In this document: in pieces, positions 24,083 through 34,720 of the stretch
Numbering within the stretch: the first letter of the stretch is position 1
How the letters are laid out: each line of letters starts with the position of its first letter
Source of the DNA: Candidatus Iainarchaeum sp.
GTDB taxonomy: Archaea; Iainarchaeota; Iainarchaeia; Iainarchaeales; JAAZKV01
DNA: 44,494 bases
Direction: 5' to 3'
Assembly (NCBI GenBank): GCA_028702895.1
Contig: JAQVNZ010000003.1
Coordinates: 1-44,494 of the forward strand
Notes under the pieces: model-generated
The model's input: the letters and a program-made list of their open reading frames with translations, nothing else
What the model was told of the DNA's origin: nothing
Databases searched by the model: none
Position numbers and translations under genes: made by a program

Positions 24083-24889
24083 ATGTATTTGGGCAATCCC
24101 TTATTGCCTTCAAAGACTACCATTGATGAAGCTACATCAATGGTAAAAAAAGTTCTACTTGAAAAAAACTGGGTTGAAATAAAAAAACCAAAAGTTAGGA
24201 TCTTGTTAGAATCTTATTTCTTTTTTAATTATCATTATTTTAATGAAAGTTCTTCTAAAGAAAATATTATTGAAAATTCGGTTGATGGATTACTAGCAAT
24301 AAATGCTTTTACATTATTAATTGATAAAGAAATATCTGATTTGATCATAAAAAATTCTAAAGACGTATCTAACGTTGCACCTAGTATTGATTTTATAAAA
24401 ATTAAAAGTATTATTGATAAAAAAAATGCGGGTGAAGTAATAAAATTAAAAGTAGCAGAGCATTTTAAAGTTTCTAAAAAAAATGTGGTTGTTTCTGGAA
24501 TAAAAAAATATATGGTTTCATTTTATGAATTAACATTTAATATAAACAAAAAAGACATTGTCGTGCTAGTTAATTCGGTTAATGGTAAAATAATAGATTC
24601 TACGCGTATCCCTGTTCGCGAAAAAGAGTTGATGGAAGTTACTAAAGAAACATTACAAGAATTAGCTCATCCTAACTCATGGTTAAAATATACTAAAGAA
24701 ATTTTTTTAGAAATTGGAACAAAATTATCTAAAAAACTAAAAAAAGGAAAACAAAAAAATAATGTAATATTAATAAAAGATTTAAAAGAAAAAAATTTTA
24801 CTAAAAGTCTTGCTTTTTTAGATAGTAAACTTGTTTGGATAATAATAATATTATTAGCAATATTTTTAATTTACTTATCTTTCTTATAA
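24083..24889 (+). CDS. Tail-anchored protein of unknown function, partner of sepF
   Basis: A 268-residue protein with no signal peptide and one C-terminal membrane segment (about 249-266, WIIIILLAIFLIYLSFL), so it is probably anchored by its tail with the bulk in the cytoplasm. The middle region (about 120-180) contains two similar alpha-beta units. One reads YELTFNINKKDIVVLVNSVNGKII, which has the pattern of a PepSY-like strand pair (Y-x-x-x-F...V-x-V-N-x-x-x-G-K-I/V). That assignment is tentative. It starts four bases after sepF with GTGAATAA as the binding site, so it is in the same operon. A role in division or envelope is inferred from position. Confidence 0.65.
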   Translation: MYLGNPLLPSKTTIDEATSMVKKVLLEKNWVEIKKPKVRILLESYFFFNYHYFNESSSKENIIENSVDGLLAINAFTLLIDKEISDLIIKNSKDVSNVAPSIDFIKIKSIIDKKNAGEVIKLKVAEHFKVSKKNVVVSGIKKYMVSFYELTFNINKKDIVVLVNSVNGKIIDSTRIPVREKELMEVTKETLQELAHPNSWLKYTKEIFLEIGTKLSKKLKKGKQKNNVILIKDLKEKNFTKSLAFLDSKLVWIIIILLAIFLIYLSFL

Positions 24890-24962
24890 AAATATTTTTT
24901 TATATTAATAAAAATAATCCTAGTTTTTATTATTTGGAGTAATTATTTTTAATATTTGTTTA

Positions 24963-27470
24963 TTAGTTTGGTTCGCATAACTTTAAACCTGATATTGAAT
25001 TAACTATTGTTTGTTTTGATACATTTAATGATTTTAATAATTCTTCTTCATTCCAAAAAAGAGTCCATGATTTATCATTTCCAGCAAATTCTTCAGCAAT
25101 ACAAATTTCTCTATTATTTATTTTTTCAAACATGTCTTTTATATTATCTGAATAATATCCGCTTGAGTTACGATTTAAATCTATTGAACAATTAGTATCG
25201 GTATAAGTGCAATTAGTTGAAGAAGTTTTGCCATAAATGCTTATTGGTCCTATGATTTGAATTTTGTCTAAAATCGCTTCTGCTTTAAGCGGAGCATAAA
25301 TAACTGTTTGTAATAATTCAATTTTGTTTGAATTAATATCATTATATTCTTCTAGGCTAACAAGTATTTCCCCATCTGATTTAGCATTCATTATTGTGTC
25401 TGGCAATTTGTAATATAATGATTTAGTTGTTTCTGTTTGATTTGGTGAAATTTCTTCACAACCTGCTCCAATATTACTTGCAAATCCAGTCCAATACGAA
25501 AAGATTCCGTTTTTAGTTAAACTAGGAGTGATATTTTTAACAGTAAATTTATTTGAAACAATATCATTAATTTTATCAATTTTTATAAATAAAGGCACTG
25601 CAAATGTTTTAGTTAATTGTATTTTTTCTGGATCTGTTCCTAATATTTGTTTGTTAAATGTAAGCACAATCCCTCTTTCGCTAATATTAGTATTAGAAAA
25701 ATGTGGTGTTGTATATTCTATTCTATCTGCACTAATTTCGCTCATATCATTTCTATAAAAGAACCAATCAATATTAGGTGCAACTCTGTTTGATAAATTA
25801 ACTTCAATTAAATATTCGGTATTAATGTTTCCATCAGTATCAAATAAATCATTTTCGCTAGGTTTTACAATATTTATTTCCATATCATATTTTCCTGCGG
25901 GTAATAATGTTGATCCGTCCATAACACCACCCTCTAATCTAAAATTAATAACATTTGATTCGGCAAATAATTTTTTTAATCTAATTTTTCTTCCGTCAGC
26001 AGTACTTCCAACATAATTCACAGGTGTTCCATTAAATCCTTCTAAACCATCAAATTCTGCAAAGCCTATGTTGAAATTATTTAAATGTTCAGAAATTTTA
26101 TTTTTACTTAAATCAGTATCTCTAATATGAACTTCTGTTGAAGAATATTTTGAAAGCTCGTTATTTAATAGATTAATTGCGGTATTGTTGATATCCACTT
26201 TACGAAGTTCGCTACTTAAATCAGTTTTTGTTTCAATAATTTTCCCAATTTTACTTGCTAAAGAAAATAAGAATTCGGTTTGTGAACAATAAATCCAATT
26301 ATTATCTTCTCCATTAAGATTCTTTAAATCGCATGTAGTTGCGTTAATTTTACCATCATCTGCAAAAGTTAAATTTATTCTTGGAGAATAATCTGGTCCT
26401 GTAACACCTATTAATCCCTCGTGGCTAACACATTCAGTTAGTTTGTCTGTTCCACCTTGAATTTTTATTTGAAAATCTTGTTGATCAATTAAACCAATAG
26501 TATAAATTTTTGGTGGAGAAGTTGTAACATATTTTCCCATACCTGGTGCTTGTGGCAAAGAATAATTTGCGTCTAACTTAAGAGTAATTGCCATATTTTC
26601 ATTTAGGGGTTGGTTTTTTATTTTATTTTTGTCAATTCTTATTTTTGCAGTTACTATTAGTAAATCTTTCCATTCAGTTAACACCAGTCCTTCAATTCTT
26701 GATTTATCAATTATTTCACAAGTTGCACCATAATCATTATCGCATGTTAAATTCAAGTTATCTATTCTAATTTTTAGTGGATGATTTTTTGCGATAGTAA
26801 AAAATATTTCTTCCTCATAATATCCATTTGTATCATAAAATTTAAGTGTTTTTTTTGTTGGAGTAAAAATAAATAATGATGGATACTGATTGATAAACAA
26901 AAAAGTTTCTGAAAACTTGTTTACTAAGGCATTACCGCATTTGCCAGCAATTGTTTTAGTATCAATAAAACCATTTAAAGTATATGCTCCTAAATTTAAA
27001 TCATTTGGGTCAAAATAAATTTCTGCCGTTTGAAAGTTTCCTTTTCCAACTGGGGTATTGTTTGGATCATCTTGTAGTTTCCCATTAACCGTTGTGCAAT
27101 ATGGTAGATTATGGAATAATTCAGCACACGCATTATTTGGAGTGTTATATTGAAGTTTTTTTGAATTATTTGCACTATCTAAAAGTTCTAATTTTGCGAA
27201 TGGAACTATTTGATTAACTGCACCATTATTACAAACAATATTATAATTTCCAAATCCAGTAAATTTTGCAGTAGTCATTGGCATTACAATTGCTTTAATA
27301 TTTGCGTCATTAAAAACAAATTGATTTGCTGGGTCTAAAGTAACATGTGAACCGCCTGTCCAATTAAGTGTTGGGCTAGTATCGTTACCAAGGATTTCCC
27401 AACAGTGTGTTGCTGAAAAAACAATTGGGCTTAGTAAAAGAAAAATAATACAAATTAAAGTTTTATTCAT
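24963..27470 (-). CDS. Large secreted protein, third gene of a surface-protein operon
   Basis: An 835-residue protein with a signal peptide at 1-19 (MNKTLICIIFLLLSPIVFS, cleavage before ATHCW). The mature part is beta-rich, Asn/Thr-rich with many N-x-T/S sites, and carries scattered Cys (for example CEIIDKSR, CNNG, CTYTDTNCS). No C-terminal membrane helix is seen, so it may be released or bound to its neighbours. I recognise no domain family. Its ATG overlaps the stop of the 561-residue gene by four bases (ATGA), so it is the last gene of a tightly coupled three-gene operon. It could be a subunit of a surface complex, but that is inference from gene order. Confidence 0.7.
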   Translation of the reverse strand: MNKTLICIIFLLLSPIVFSATHCWEILGNDTSPTLNWTGGSHVTLDPANQFVFNDANIKAIVMPMTTAKFTGFGNYNIVCNNGAVNQIVPFAKLELLDSANNSKKLQYNTPNNACAELFHNLPYCTTVNGKLQDDPNNTPVGKGNFQTAEIYFDPNDLNLGAYTLNGFIDTKTIAGKCGNALVNKFSETFLFINQYPSLFIFTPTKKTLKFYDTNGYYEEEIFFTIAKNHPLKIRIDNLNLTCDNDYGATCEIIDKSRIEGLVLTEWKDLLIVTAKIRIDKNKIKNQPLNENMAITLKLDANYSLPQAPGMGKYVTTSPPKIYTIGLIDQQDFQIKIQGGTDKLTECVSHEGLIGVTGPDYSPRINLTFADDGKINATTCDLKNLNGEDNNWIYCSQTEFLFSLASKIGKIIETKTDLSSELRKVDINNTAINLLNNELSKYSSTEVHIRDTDLSKNKISEHLNNFNIGFAEFDGLEGFNGTPVNYVGSTADGRKIRLKKLFAESNVINFRLEGGVMDGSTLLPAGKYDMEINIVKPSENDLFDTDGNINTEYLIEVNLSNRVAPNIDWFFYRNDMSEISADRIEYTTPHFSNTNISERGIVLTFNKQILGTDPEKIQLTKTFAVPLFIKIDKINDIVSNKFTVKNITPSLTKNGIFSYWTGFASNIGAGCEEISPNQTETTKSLYYKLPDTIMNAKSDGEILVSLEEYNDINSNKIELLQTVIYAPLKAEAILDKIQIIGPISIYGKTSSTNCTYTDTNCSIDLNRNSSGYYSDNIKDMFEKINNREICIAEEFAGNDKSWTLFWNEEELLKSLNVSKQTIVNSISGLKLCEPN

Positions 27471-29152
27471 TTTTTTCTACTCCTTGCTTTTTTTATACTT
27501 GTGTGTAAAACAAATATTGATCCAATAAATAATAGTATAGCTATCCAAAATAATAAAGGTATCATTTGTTCAAAATCATAAACTGTTTTCTCATTTGAAA
27601 CACATTTTGTCATACAACAAGCGCCATCTTTTGAAACAGTTGGCGTGCTATCGCAAACAAATCCTTGTTGGCAAATAATTCCTTTGCAAGGTAAATTTTC
27701 TAGTGGTATTATTTCTGTTCCTGTTAAAATTTCTTCCTGAGTTATTCCTAAATATAAATCAATTGTTTGTTGTCTTTTTGAATCAAAATCAGTTACAATT
27801 AAAGTATATTTTCCATGTTCTACAAAAAAACTTTGTTTGAAATTTTTTTCTTGATTTATTAACTCATTAATAATACTTTGTTCAAAATCAATTAATTGTA
27901 ATCTTGAATTTATTTTATTATTTGATTTGGTTAATATTATTTCAAGGTTTTTTCCAAGATCATTATAATTCCAAGTTACTTCAATTAGTTTAGGATTTCT
28001 TAAATTTTCTGCTTCTATTAATTCTTTTAATGGGACATCAAAACACTCTTCATCAAAAATTTTGTTATTTTTCGTAATTTTTAAACAAATTTTATCAAAT
28101 ATTTTTTTGCCAATATAAAAATTTGCATCTAATATTTCGCTTGTTTGTATAGAATCAAATTTTTTGTTATCTGATTTAATTTTAGTTCCTTCATTAAATA
28201 CTTCTAATTCTAATTCAAAATCAAAAAAATCTGGATTGTTAAAATGATCTGGGCTACCTGCAATAATTGTAGTTATAGAAAAATCTTCGTCTTCTAAACC
28301 ATTAATCATAATTTTTCTAATTTTTGAAGTCCCACTTTCTACTATTACTCTGTTGCTGTAAATTGATTTTATTTTAGTGTCTTCTGTTAAAATCATTTTT
28401 ATTTCATATGCTGAAGGAATGCTTGGTGCTTTTAACTCAACGTTTAATTCTTTTTTTGAAAATGAGTTTATTTCATCAATAATTATTTCTTTTTGTAAAA
28501 CAGGTTCATTAATTGAACAAGACCAATCACAAATTTTTAATTCTAATTTTAATTTTTTTGAATTAACATTTGAATTATTTTCAATAATAATTGTTCCTGG
28601 AAAATTTTTGTTTTCTTCAACAGGGAATCCTACTGGCCCAATTTGTTTTATTTCTCCAAAATGTGTTTGGTTTCTATTTATTATTATTTCATTATTTATT
28701 TTTTCTCCTATAACAGAAAAATTTTTTATTAAAGCGTTAAGTAATATAGAATCACTGCCTGTTAACATTGCTTTTTGATTCCACGAATAAATGCTTAAGT
28801 GATAATCTCCTGGAGAGTTAGGCGCGTTAAGATTAAATGGTATTATTTTCGCATTTCTTGATAGGTTCCATGTTCCATTAATTATTTTTTCGTTTAAAAT
28901 ATTTTCATTTGAAATTTGTGATGGGTAATCATACTTGCCAGTGGCTGTTTGTATAATTATTGTGTTGTCAATTAGTGGAAAATATTCTTCATTTGTTATA
29001 ATTATTGTTCCAGTTATTTCTTCGCCTGATTTAAAATTTTCTTTATCAAGATTAATTGTTAAATAACCGTTCCACGTTAAATCATTTGCGGTATATGCAA
29101 AACAATTAGAAAATAGTATTAATAAAATAATTGTAATATATATTTTTTTCAT
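27467..29152 (-). CDS. Membrane-anchored surface protein, second gene of the operon
   Basis: A 561-residue protein starting at ATG 29152, one base after the stop of the 1809-residue gene. The longer open frame beginning at 29215 lies inside that gene and adds a polar stretch before the signal peptide. The signal peptide is at 1-20 (MKKIYITIILLILFSNCFAY). The first part contains an Ig-like strand pattern (NFKSGEEITGTIIITNEEYF), like CARDB-type or adhesion domains. A Cys cluster (CKGIICQQGFVCD...CCMTKC) lies near 495-525. The C-terminus is a membrane helix (LFWIAILLFIGSIFVLH) followed by KKARSRKK. This arrangement resembles a C-terminal sorting signal in outline, but no PGF-like motif is present. 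Function unknown. Confidence 0.72.
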   Translation of the reverse strand: MKKIYITIILLILFSNCFAYTANDLTWNGYLTINLDKENFKSGEEITGTIIITNEEYFPLIDNTIIIQTATGKYDYPSQISNENILNEKIINGTWNLSRNAKIIPFNLNAPNSPGDYHLSIYSWNQKAMLTGSDSILLNALIKNFSVIGEKINNEIIINRNQTHFGEIKQIGPVGFPVEENKNFPGTIIIENNSNVNSKKLKLELKICDWSCSINEPVLQKEIIIDEINSFSKKELNVELKAPSIPSAYEIKMILTEDTKIKSIYSNRVIVESGTSKIRKIMINGLEDEDFSITTIIAGSPDHFNNPDFFDFELELEVFNEGTKIKSDNKKFDSIQTSEILDANFYIGKKIFDKICLKITKNNKIFDEECFDVPLKELIEAENLRNPKLIEVTWNYNDLGKNLEIILTKSNNKINSRLQLIDFEQSIINELINQEKNFKQSFFVEHGKYTLIVTDFDSKRQQTIDLYLGITQEEILTGTEIIPLENLPCKGIICQQGFVCDSTPTVSKDGACCMTKCVSNEKTVYDFEQMIPLLFWIAILLFIGSIFVLHTSIKKARSRKK

Positions 29153-29153
29153 T

Positions 29154-32100
29154 TTATCTTGCCCCGCTAACTTGTTTTGAAGGTGTGCTTGATTGTGCTT
29201 TAGTAATATTAACATAATCCTTTATATTTATTATTCCAAATTGTGTTCCCATTCCATAAACGGTGGTGCTTTTATTTAATCTTAAATTAATTATTCCGCT
29301 TTTATCTGGATTTGATTGCGTGGTGTTTCCTAAATATTTTGCCATTATAAAATTTCCTTGTACCCAAGCATTTACATTTGTATTTGTTGTTACAACATCC
29401 ATTTTTACATTATCAAAATTTTTAGGCATTAAAGATAATGCGCGATTTAAATCATAAATTATAAAATTAATATTTGTTTTTGGAATAATACTAAAATTAC
29501 CAATAGGGATACTTGTAGTTGTATTTGTTGCGGAAGTTAGGTCTATTGATTGCGTTAATTTAATATATTTTATCAGAGGCATAATTGCTATAATTAAATT
29601 ATTTGTGTCTTGGTTTCCTATTAGGCTAAGTTCTATGCTTTGAACTTTTTTATTAGTGCCAATTGCAGTATTTGGTATATAAAAAGTAGTATAATATGCT
29701 GTACCATCATCAGCTTGAATTTCATCTTCAGATCCGTTTGTACAATGTCCTGTTCCTGCTCCACATTTAAACGGATTAATTGTGGAATTACGAGTTAATT
29801 CATTCAAAGAAACTATTTTGTTAGTTCCTCCAACAAAATTTAATTTTATTGAACCATTTAATTTTGCACCAATGCCATATTGAGTTTGTCCAATATCACT
29901 AATTTTAATTTGTATTCTATCTGTATTCCAATCATTTCCCATAGCTGTAATAAATTGGTTAGCCTTTAAATCAACTGTCATATTATAATCACAAAATGTG
30001 CCTTGGTCTTGATCTGCACAATTTGTTTTTTTAGTTTCTAAAATTCCTTTATCAATAATATTCATTCCCCAAATTGTTTCTTCTAAAGTTCTTAGCGTTT
30101 GAGTAGAATAAGTTAATCCTCCAACTAAAAACGTAACTCCAAAAGAAATTGGTGTATTGTGTGATCCTTGGTTAGGCATTTCTAAAGTGTATCCCATTGA
30201 ATCTAAAGTCGCACTAGGGTAAGTATAGTCATTAAGTGGATCTTGACAATAATTTGTTATTGTAAAATCAGCTTTATTGTTTTCATTAAGATTAAACCAA
30301 CTAGAAGAAATTTCAAAGCATTCTTTATTATTTGATAAGTCAACTATAAATTCATCAGCATTAACAAAATTTCCTCTACTATCAGAAAATTTTGCTTGAA
30401 CATAAACTGGGTAGTGGCCTAATCTATCAGTAAAATTTGGATATGCTTCTGGATTATAATCAACATTTTTTCCAGTTATTATAATAATCTTTTCAGCATT
30501 AGGTGCAAGAACAAAACCTTGATTATAATTACATGATTGTTCATCAGTTTTCATGTTGCAGTCTAAACTAGTATTTATTCTAAAGTTAATTGCTTTAGGA
30601 CAATTATTTTGAACTATTAATTCTGTTGTGTCTCCCCATTGCATCATATTATTTCGCAAACCGCCTTTTTGTATTATGTCTACGCATGCAAGTGCTGGAT
30701 CATTAGAATGGTGGTATCTAGCATATTCTGTTTTTGTTACTGAAACATATTGCTGTGCATCTATCTTTGGTGTAACAGTTACATGTAAACAATCGCCCAG
30801 GTAGTATGTTCCTTCAAGTTTAGTTTCAAATTGATTATCTACTATTTTTTGAACATCGTTATTTGGTTGAGTATTAAAATTAATTATTTCTTCAATTTCA
30901 TCGTCGCAATTTCTATCTACTTTAATTTCCACTGCGCTTATGTGCGGTGTATTTGAACCAGAATAAATTTTTCCAGAATATGTTTGATTATTAACAAATG
31001 CTAAGAATTCTGAATCAAGGGTAATAAATTTACCTTGTGTATTAATATTTATTACATCAACAAGTCTTTGTGAAACATTATTAGAATCCTTAAATTCTAA
31101 AACAATTACTAATTGGTTACTTGAATTTAATTGAGTAGATGCAATACGCGCATTAAAAGTAATATTTTCTTTTGAATTTAAATTAAAATCGCTTCCTAGA
31201 ATTGCATTAATATTACCGTCAATACGTAAGGTTCCTTTTGCCTCAACATCGTTAAGTTTGAAATCATTTCTTCCACCAAGCTCATATGAAAATAATTTAA
31301 TATTTCCATCAGTAATTTTTTCATAACTCCCATTAAATAATTTGATAGAAATGGCTTCTTCTTTTGCACTGTCCATATTAATTGTGGTAGTTGGGTCATC
31401 AAATCTTAAATTTATTTTTGGGTTATTTCCTATTGTAATTTCTCCTGAAACAAGGTCTCCAAAATATTGGTCTATTGGAAGAGTTATTTTATTTAATGGG
31501 GTTTCAGATATCGCATTATTATTTTCTTGTAATGCTCTAAATTGCATTATAAAATCATTATTGTCAATAGATTTAATGATTTTTTGTTTATTATAAAACT
31601 GATATGTTTGAACTGGTAAATTTATTTTATTCCATTCAAAACCAGTTCTAATCTTTGTTGAACCATTACAATTGATAGTAGTGGGGAAATAATAATTGTT
31701 AGCATCTCGTATAAAATTTTTATCTAGATTATTTAAATCACAAGAAAAAGATTCCATTTTTAATGAAATATTTTCGGGTAATAAACGCGAATCAATATTT
31801 GTTATTTTTGCTTGTGCAATTTTAGTCATTGAAAGAAGGTCGGTGCAAGAAATGTTTTTCTTGTTTATTACAGTTCTAAAAGAAGTCCAATATTCTTTAT
31901 TATTATCAATATAATTAATATTGTTTAACGCTCCTGTTCCTCTAAGCATTTCCTCGTGATTGGAATAAATATTATCATAAAATATGCTTATTGCGCCATC
32001 TGGGCTGTGGGGGAAATTTGGAGGATAACAAATAAAAACATTGTTTAATCGTCCCCATTCGCCTTCACATTCATCGCCACAAATTAATTTATTATCTTTG

Positions 32101-34583
32101 TCCCAACCATATAATCCATTTGGACAAAGGGGTTCGCTATTACAAATACAAAATAAAATATCAACATTATTTTTTTTACCAATGTTTTGTAAACCGCATG
32201 GTTGTAAACAATCTTTGGGCGCGATGCATAAAACATTTCCATCGTTATCAAATTTGTAAGTATTTGTTGTGCATGTTGGTAAATTAAAATCATAACAAAT
32301 GGAATAAGTTCCTTTGTTTATTAGTGTTCCAATATTACACGAATCAACACATTCTAAATTTCCAATTGCATTAAACGCATATATTTTACTATCACAATTT
32401 ACTGGTAATTCAACACAAACTTTTTTACTATTATCATTCATTATACAATTTTCACCGATACTACAATCCGAATCAATTTCGCATTCATTTGTTGTTTTGT
32501 AAATTTTAGCACAAGTATATTCTCCATTTTTATTTAATATATATTCTTCATCATAATCACAATCTTCATTAGTATCTACATATGTAAAACTTTTTGTTAA
32601 TTCTACATTAAACAAATTAATTCCTTGGTAAAGACTATCTTTTTCAATAATAATATTGTTTGAAGAATATGCATTCAAATCTATTGTAATATAATATTTT
32701 TTATCAATTCCCACATAGTCACTTAAAAATTGGTTTTCAGAAAAACCCATATTTTTTATGAAACTTAATGTGTTGTCAGTATTAATTTCAAAAAGTTTTA
32801 CTGTTGCAATGTTTTGATTAGATATTGTTTTTTTTGTATCCCAGTCTTTTAAAATCACGGCTATTTTTGAAACATTTGTATTAAAATGAAAATTAAATTC
32901 ATGTGTTTTTTCAGCTTTTATAGTATTCTTATCACTAATTAAAAAAATGTTTTTGTAAAATGCACTAGAAAAGAAATTTCCTGGTTCAAGTTCAGTATAA
33001 TAACTCATTCCTGTGCTGTTAGTATCTTTTGAATCTATACTACCAAAAAATTTAATGTCCTCAAAAGTAATTTCATTATATATTTTTGTATTTATTCCAG
33101 CTATTAACGCATTACTTTCGCCCACACTTGTTTTTATTAAAATATTTGCACTATTTTGCGGAGTTGCTTTTGTAATAGTTATTATTTCATAAGTGTTATC
33201 CAAAGGTACAATGTTTGGTACAAATAATTTTGTGTGATAACCTGGTTTTTTTATTATTCCAAGCACTTTTTTGCTATCTAAATCATTAAACGATTTTACT
33301 TCTAATAAACCATTAGAATCAGTTCTATTTGAAACATTATTTATGGGAGGAATTAGTGAACCATCTGAATTAAAATTCGTTTGAGTGTTGCCATCTTTTC
33401 TAGTTCGATAAAAATTTACTTCGGCCATTGAAACTGGGCCATTTGTATCAACAATTTTAACAAATACTTTTCGTTTTAATTCTTCTGGAATTAATTCTAA
33501 TTCAAGATTTAACGCAGTTTCTTTTTTAGATTCTATTTTAATATTAATATTTTTGTCAGATGTAATAGGATAATAATTTGAATCATTAATTTGAATATTG
33601 TAAGTTCCCTCGTCAAGTTCTATTGTTGCAATACCATTGCTTAACGTAGTTGCACTTTGTGTTTTTCCATTTCCTAAAAAGTTAATAAGAATTCCTTGAA
33701 GTTTAATTGTTCCATTACTTCCTTTTTTAGTAACTGATATTCTCGCGCCTCCTTTCTCTTTTACTAATGTCTTCTCTAATTCAATATTTGTGATTAATTC
33801 TCTTGGGATATTTGTTGAAGTTGAATTCTTAATATATCCATTAGCTCCAGCTTCTTTAACAACAAAATCACAATTATCTTCGCTTAAAAAGAATATTCCG
33901 TCAATTGCTCCGTCTGAATCATCTTTTACTGTTTTTAATGTTATTGATTTATTACTACACTCAAATTTTACGTATGCAGTATTATCTTTAATTGGTAAAT
34001 TAGTTTCTAAATCCGCTAATTTTACTTTTGCCCAAACTGAATTAACTGATGAGGTTTCACTTGGAATAGGTTCTAATAAAATAGTTTTTTCTTGAACTCC
34101 TGTGGCCAGTTCGGAATTTTGATTTTTATACCCTACTTTTTTAGCTGTAATATTGCCTGTAAATTCTTCTTTTGCTCCAAAAAGCATGTCTGAAAAAATC
34201 GCATAAATATTTTTTTGGGAACTATTAATAGTGGTTAAAGCAGTTCCGTTTTGAGTAGTTAAAACATCAATATCTTGTTTATTTAGTATTCCTTGTATGA
34301 CAACGCCATTTAACGTTGCGTTTGTAGTTGAATCATAAACTTTAAAAGTAAGATCAAGTGGAGAAGTGAATTGTATTAAATAAAATATTAAAATAAAAAT
34401 TAATAATGCTGTTAGTAAAAAAAGTATAAAACTAGGCATTACGTCATCAATAGGATCAATTACTTTGTAAACTGGTATTTTTGGATCGATTTTATCTAAT
34501 GTATTATACCATTTATCTTCAAAAAAATAATATGTATTTTTTATTTTTTGGATAATATTGTCGAAAAAATTGTTATTTGCCAT
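29154..34583 (-). CDS. Giant membrane-anchored surface protein with carboxypeptidase-regulatory-like domains, first gene of the operon
   Basis: An 1809-residue protein from ATG 34583, preceded by AGTGGTTTA. About 55 cytoplasmic residues precede one membrane helix (about 53-75, FILFLLTALLIFILIFYLIQF), so most of it lies outside. A series of about five carboxypeptidase-regulatory-like or Ig-like units follows (about 80-560), with signatures such as TLNGVVIQG...AKKVGYKN and GIATIELDEGTYNIQI. A Cys-rich region comes next (about 670-850, with ECEIDSDCSIGENC and CLQPCGLQ). Long beta-rich domains then continue to the C-terminus, which has no membrane helix. It could be a scaffold or adhesin. It leads a three-gene operon with one-base and four-base junctions. 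Confidence 0.72.
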   Translation of the reverse strand: MANNNFFDNIIQKIKNTYYFFEDKWYNTLDKIDPKIPVYKVIDPIDDVMPSFILFLLTALLIFILIFYLIQFTSPLDLTFKVYDSTTNATLNGVVIQGILNKQDIDVLTTQNGTALTTINSSQKNIYAIFSDMLFGAKEEFTGNITAKKVGYKNQNSELATGVQEKTILLEPIPSETSSVNSVWAKVKLADLETNLPIKDNTAYVKFECSNKSITLKTVKDDSDGAIDGIFFLSEDNCDFVVKEAGANGYIKNSTSTNIPRELITNIELEKTLVKEKGGARISVTKKGSNGTIKLQGILINFLGNGKTQSATTLSNGIATIELDEGTYNIQINDSNYYPITSDKNINIKIESKKETALNLELELIPEELKRKVFVKIVDTNGPVSMAEVNFYRTRKDGNTQTNFNSDGSLIPPINNVSNRTDSNGLLEVKSFNDLDSKKVLGIIKKPGYHTKLFVPNIVPLDNTYEIITITKATPQNSANILIKTSVGESNALIAGINTKIYNEITFEDIKFFGSIDSKDTNSTGMSYYTELEPGNFFSSAFYKNIFLISDKNTIKAEKTHEFNFHFNTNVSKIAVILKDWDTKKTISNQNIATVKLFEINTDNTLSFIKNMGFSENQFLSDYVGIDKKYYITIDLNAYSSNNIIIEKDSLYQGINLFNVELTKSFTYVDTNEDCDYDEEYILNKNGEYTCAKIYKTTNECEIDSDCSIGENCIMNDNSKKVCVELPVNCDSKIYAFNAIGNLECVDSCNIGTLINKGTYSICYDFNLPTCTTNTYKFDNDGNVLCIAPKDCLQPCGLQNIGKKNNVDILFCICNSEPLCPNGLYGWDKDNKLICGDECEGEWGRLNNVFICYPPNFPHSPDGAISIFYDNIYSNHEEMLRGTGALNNINYIDNNKEYWTSFRTVINKKNISCTDLLSMTKIAQAKITNIDSRLLPENISLKMESFSCDLNNLDKNFIRDANNYYFPTTINCNGSTKIRTGFEWNKINLPVQTYQFYNKQKIIKSIDNNDFIMQFRALQENNNAISETPLNKITLPIDQYFGDLVSGEITIGNNPKINLRFDDPTTTINMDSAKEEAISIKLFNGSYEKITDGNIKLFSYELGGRNDFKLNDVEAKGTLRIDGNINAILGSDFNLNSKENITFNARIASTQLNSSNQLVIVLEFKDSNNVSQRLVDVININTQGKFITLDSEFLAFVNNQTYSGKIYSGSNTPHISAVEIKVDRNCDDEIEEIINFNTQPNNDVQKIVDNQFETKLEGTYYLGDCLHVTVTPKIDAQQYVSVTKTEYARYHHSNDPALACVDIIQKGGLRNNMMQWGDTTELIVQNNCPKAINFRINTSLDCNMKTDEQSCNYNQGFVLAPNAEKIIIITGKNVDYNPEAYPNFTDRLGHYPVYVQAKFSDSRGNFVNADEFIVDLSNNKECFEISSSWFNLNENNKADFTITNYCQDPLNDYTYPSATLDSMGYTLEMPNQGSHNTPISFGVTFLVGGLTYSTQTLRTLEETIWGMNIIDKGILETKKTNCADQDQGTFCDYNMTVDLKANQFITAMGNDWNTDRIQIKISDIGQTQYGIGAKLNGSIKLNFVGGTNKIVSLNELTRNSTINPFKCGAGTGHCTNGSEDEIQADDGTAYYTTFYIPNTAIGTNKKVQSIELSLIGNQDTNNLIIAIMPLIKYIKLTQSIDLTSATNTTTSIPIGNFSIIPKTNINFIIYDLNRALSLMPKNFDNVKMDVVTTNTNVNAWVQGNFIMAKYLGNTTQSNPDKSGIINLRLNKSTTVYGMGTQFGIINIKDYVNITKAQSSTPSKQVSGAR

Positions 34584-34720
34584 TAAACCACTAAAACTAA
34601 ATGAATAATTAAGCACTTTATTATTAATAAATCTTTTGAAAGTTATTATTTTTTTAAAATTATTTTATTTAAATTCAAACACTGTTTTTAATTGTTAACG
34701 TTTTGTTATTTTTGATTTTT

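Noticed and set aside
31196..31402. Minus-strand frame inside the 1809-residue gene
   Set aside because: Out-of-frame shadow of a long coding region with good internal consistency.
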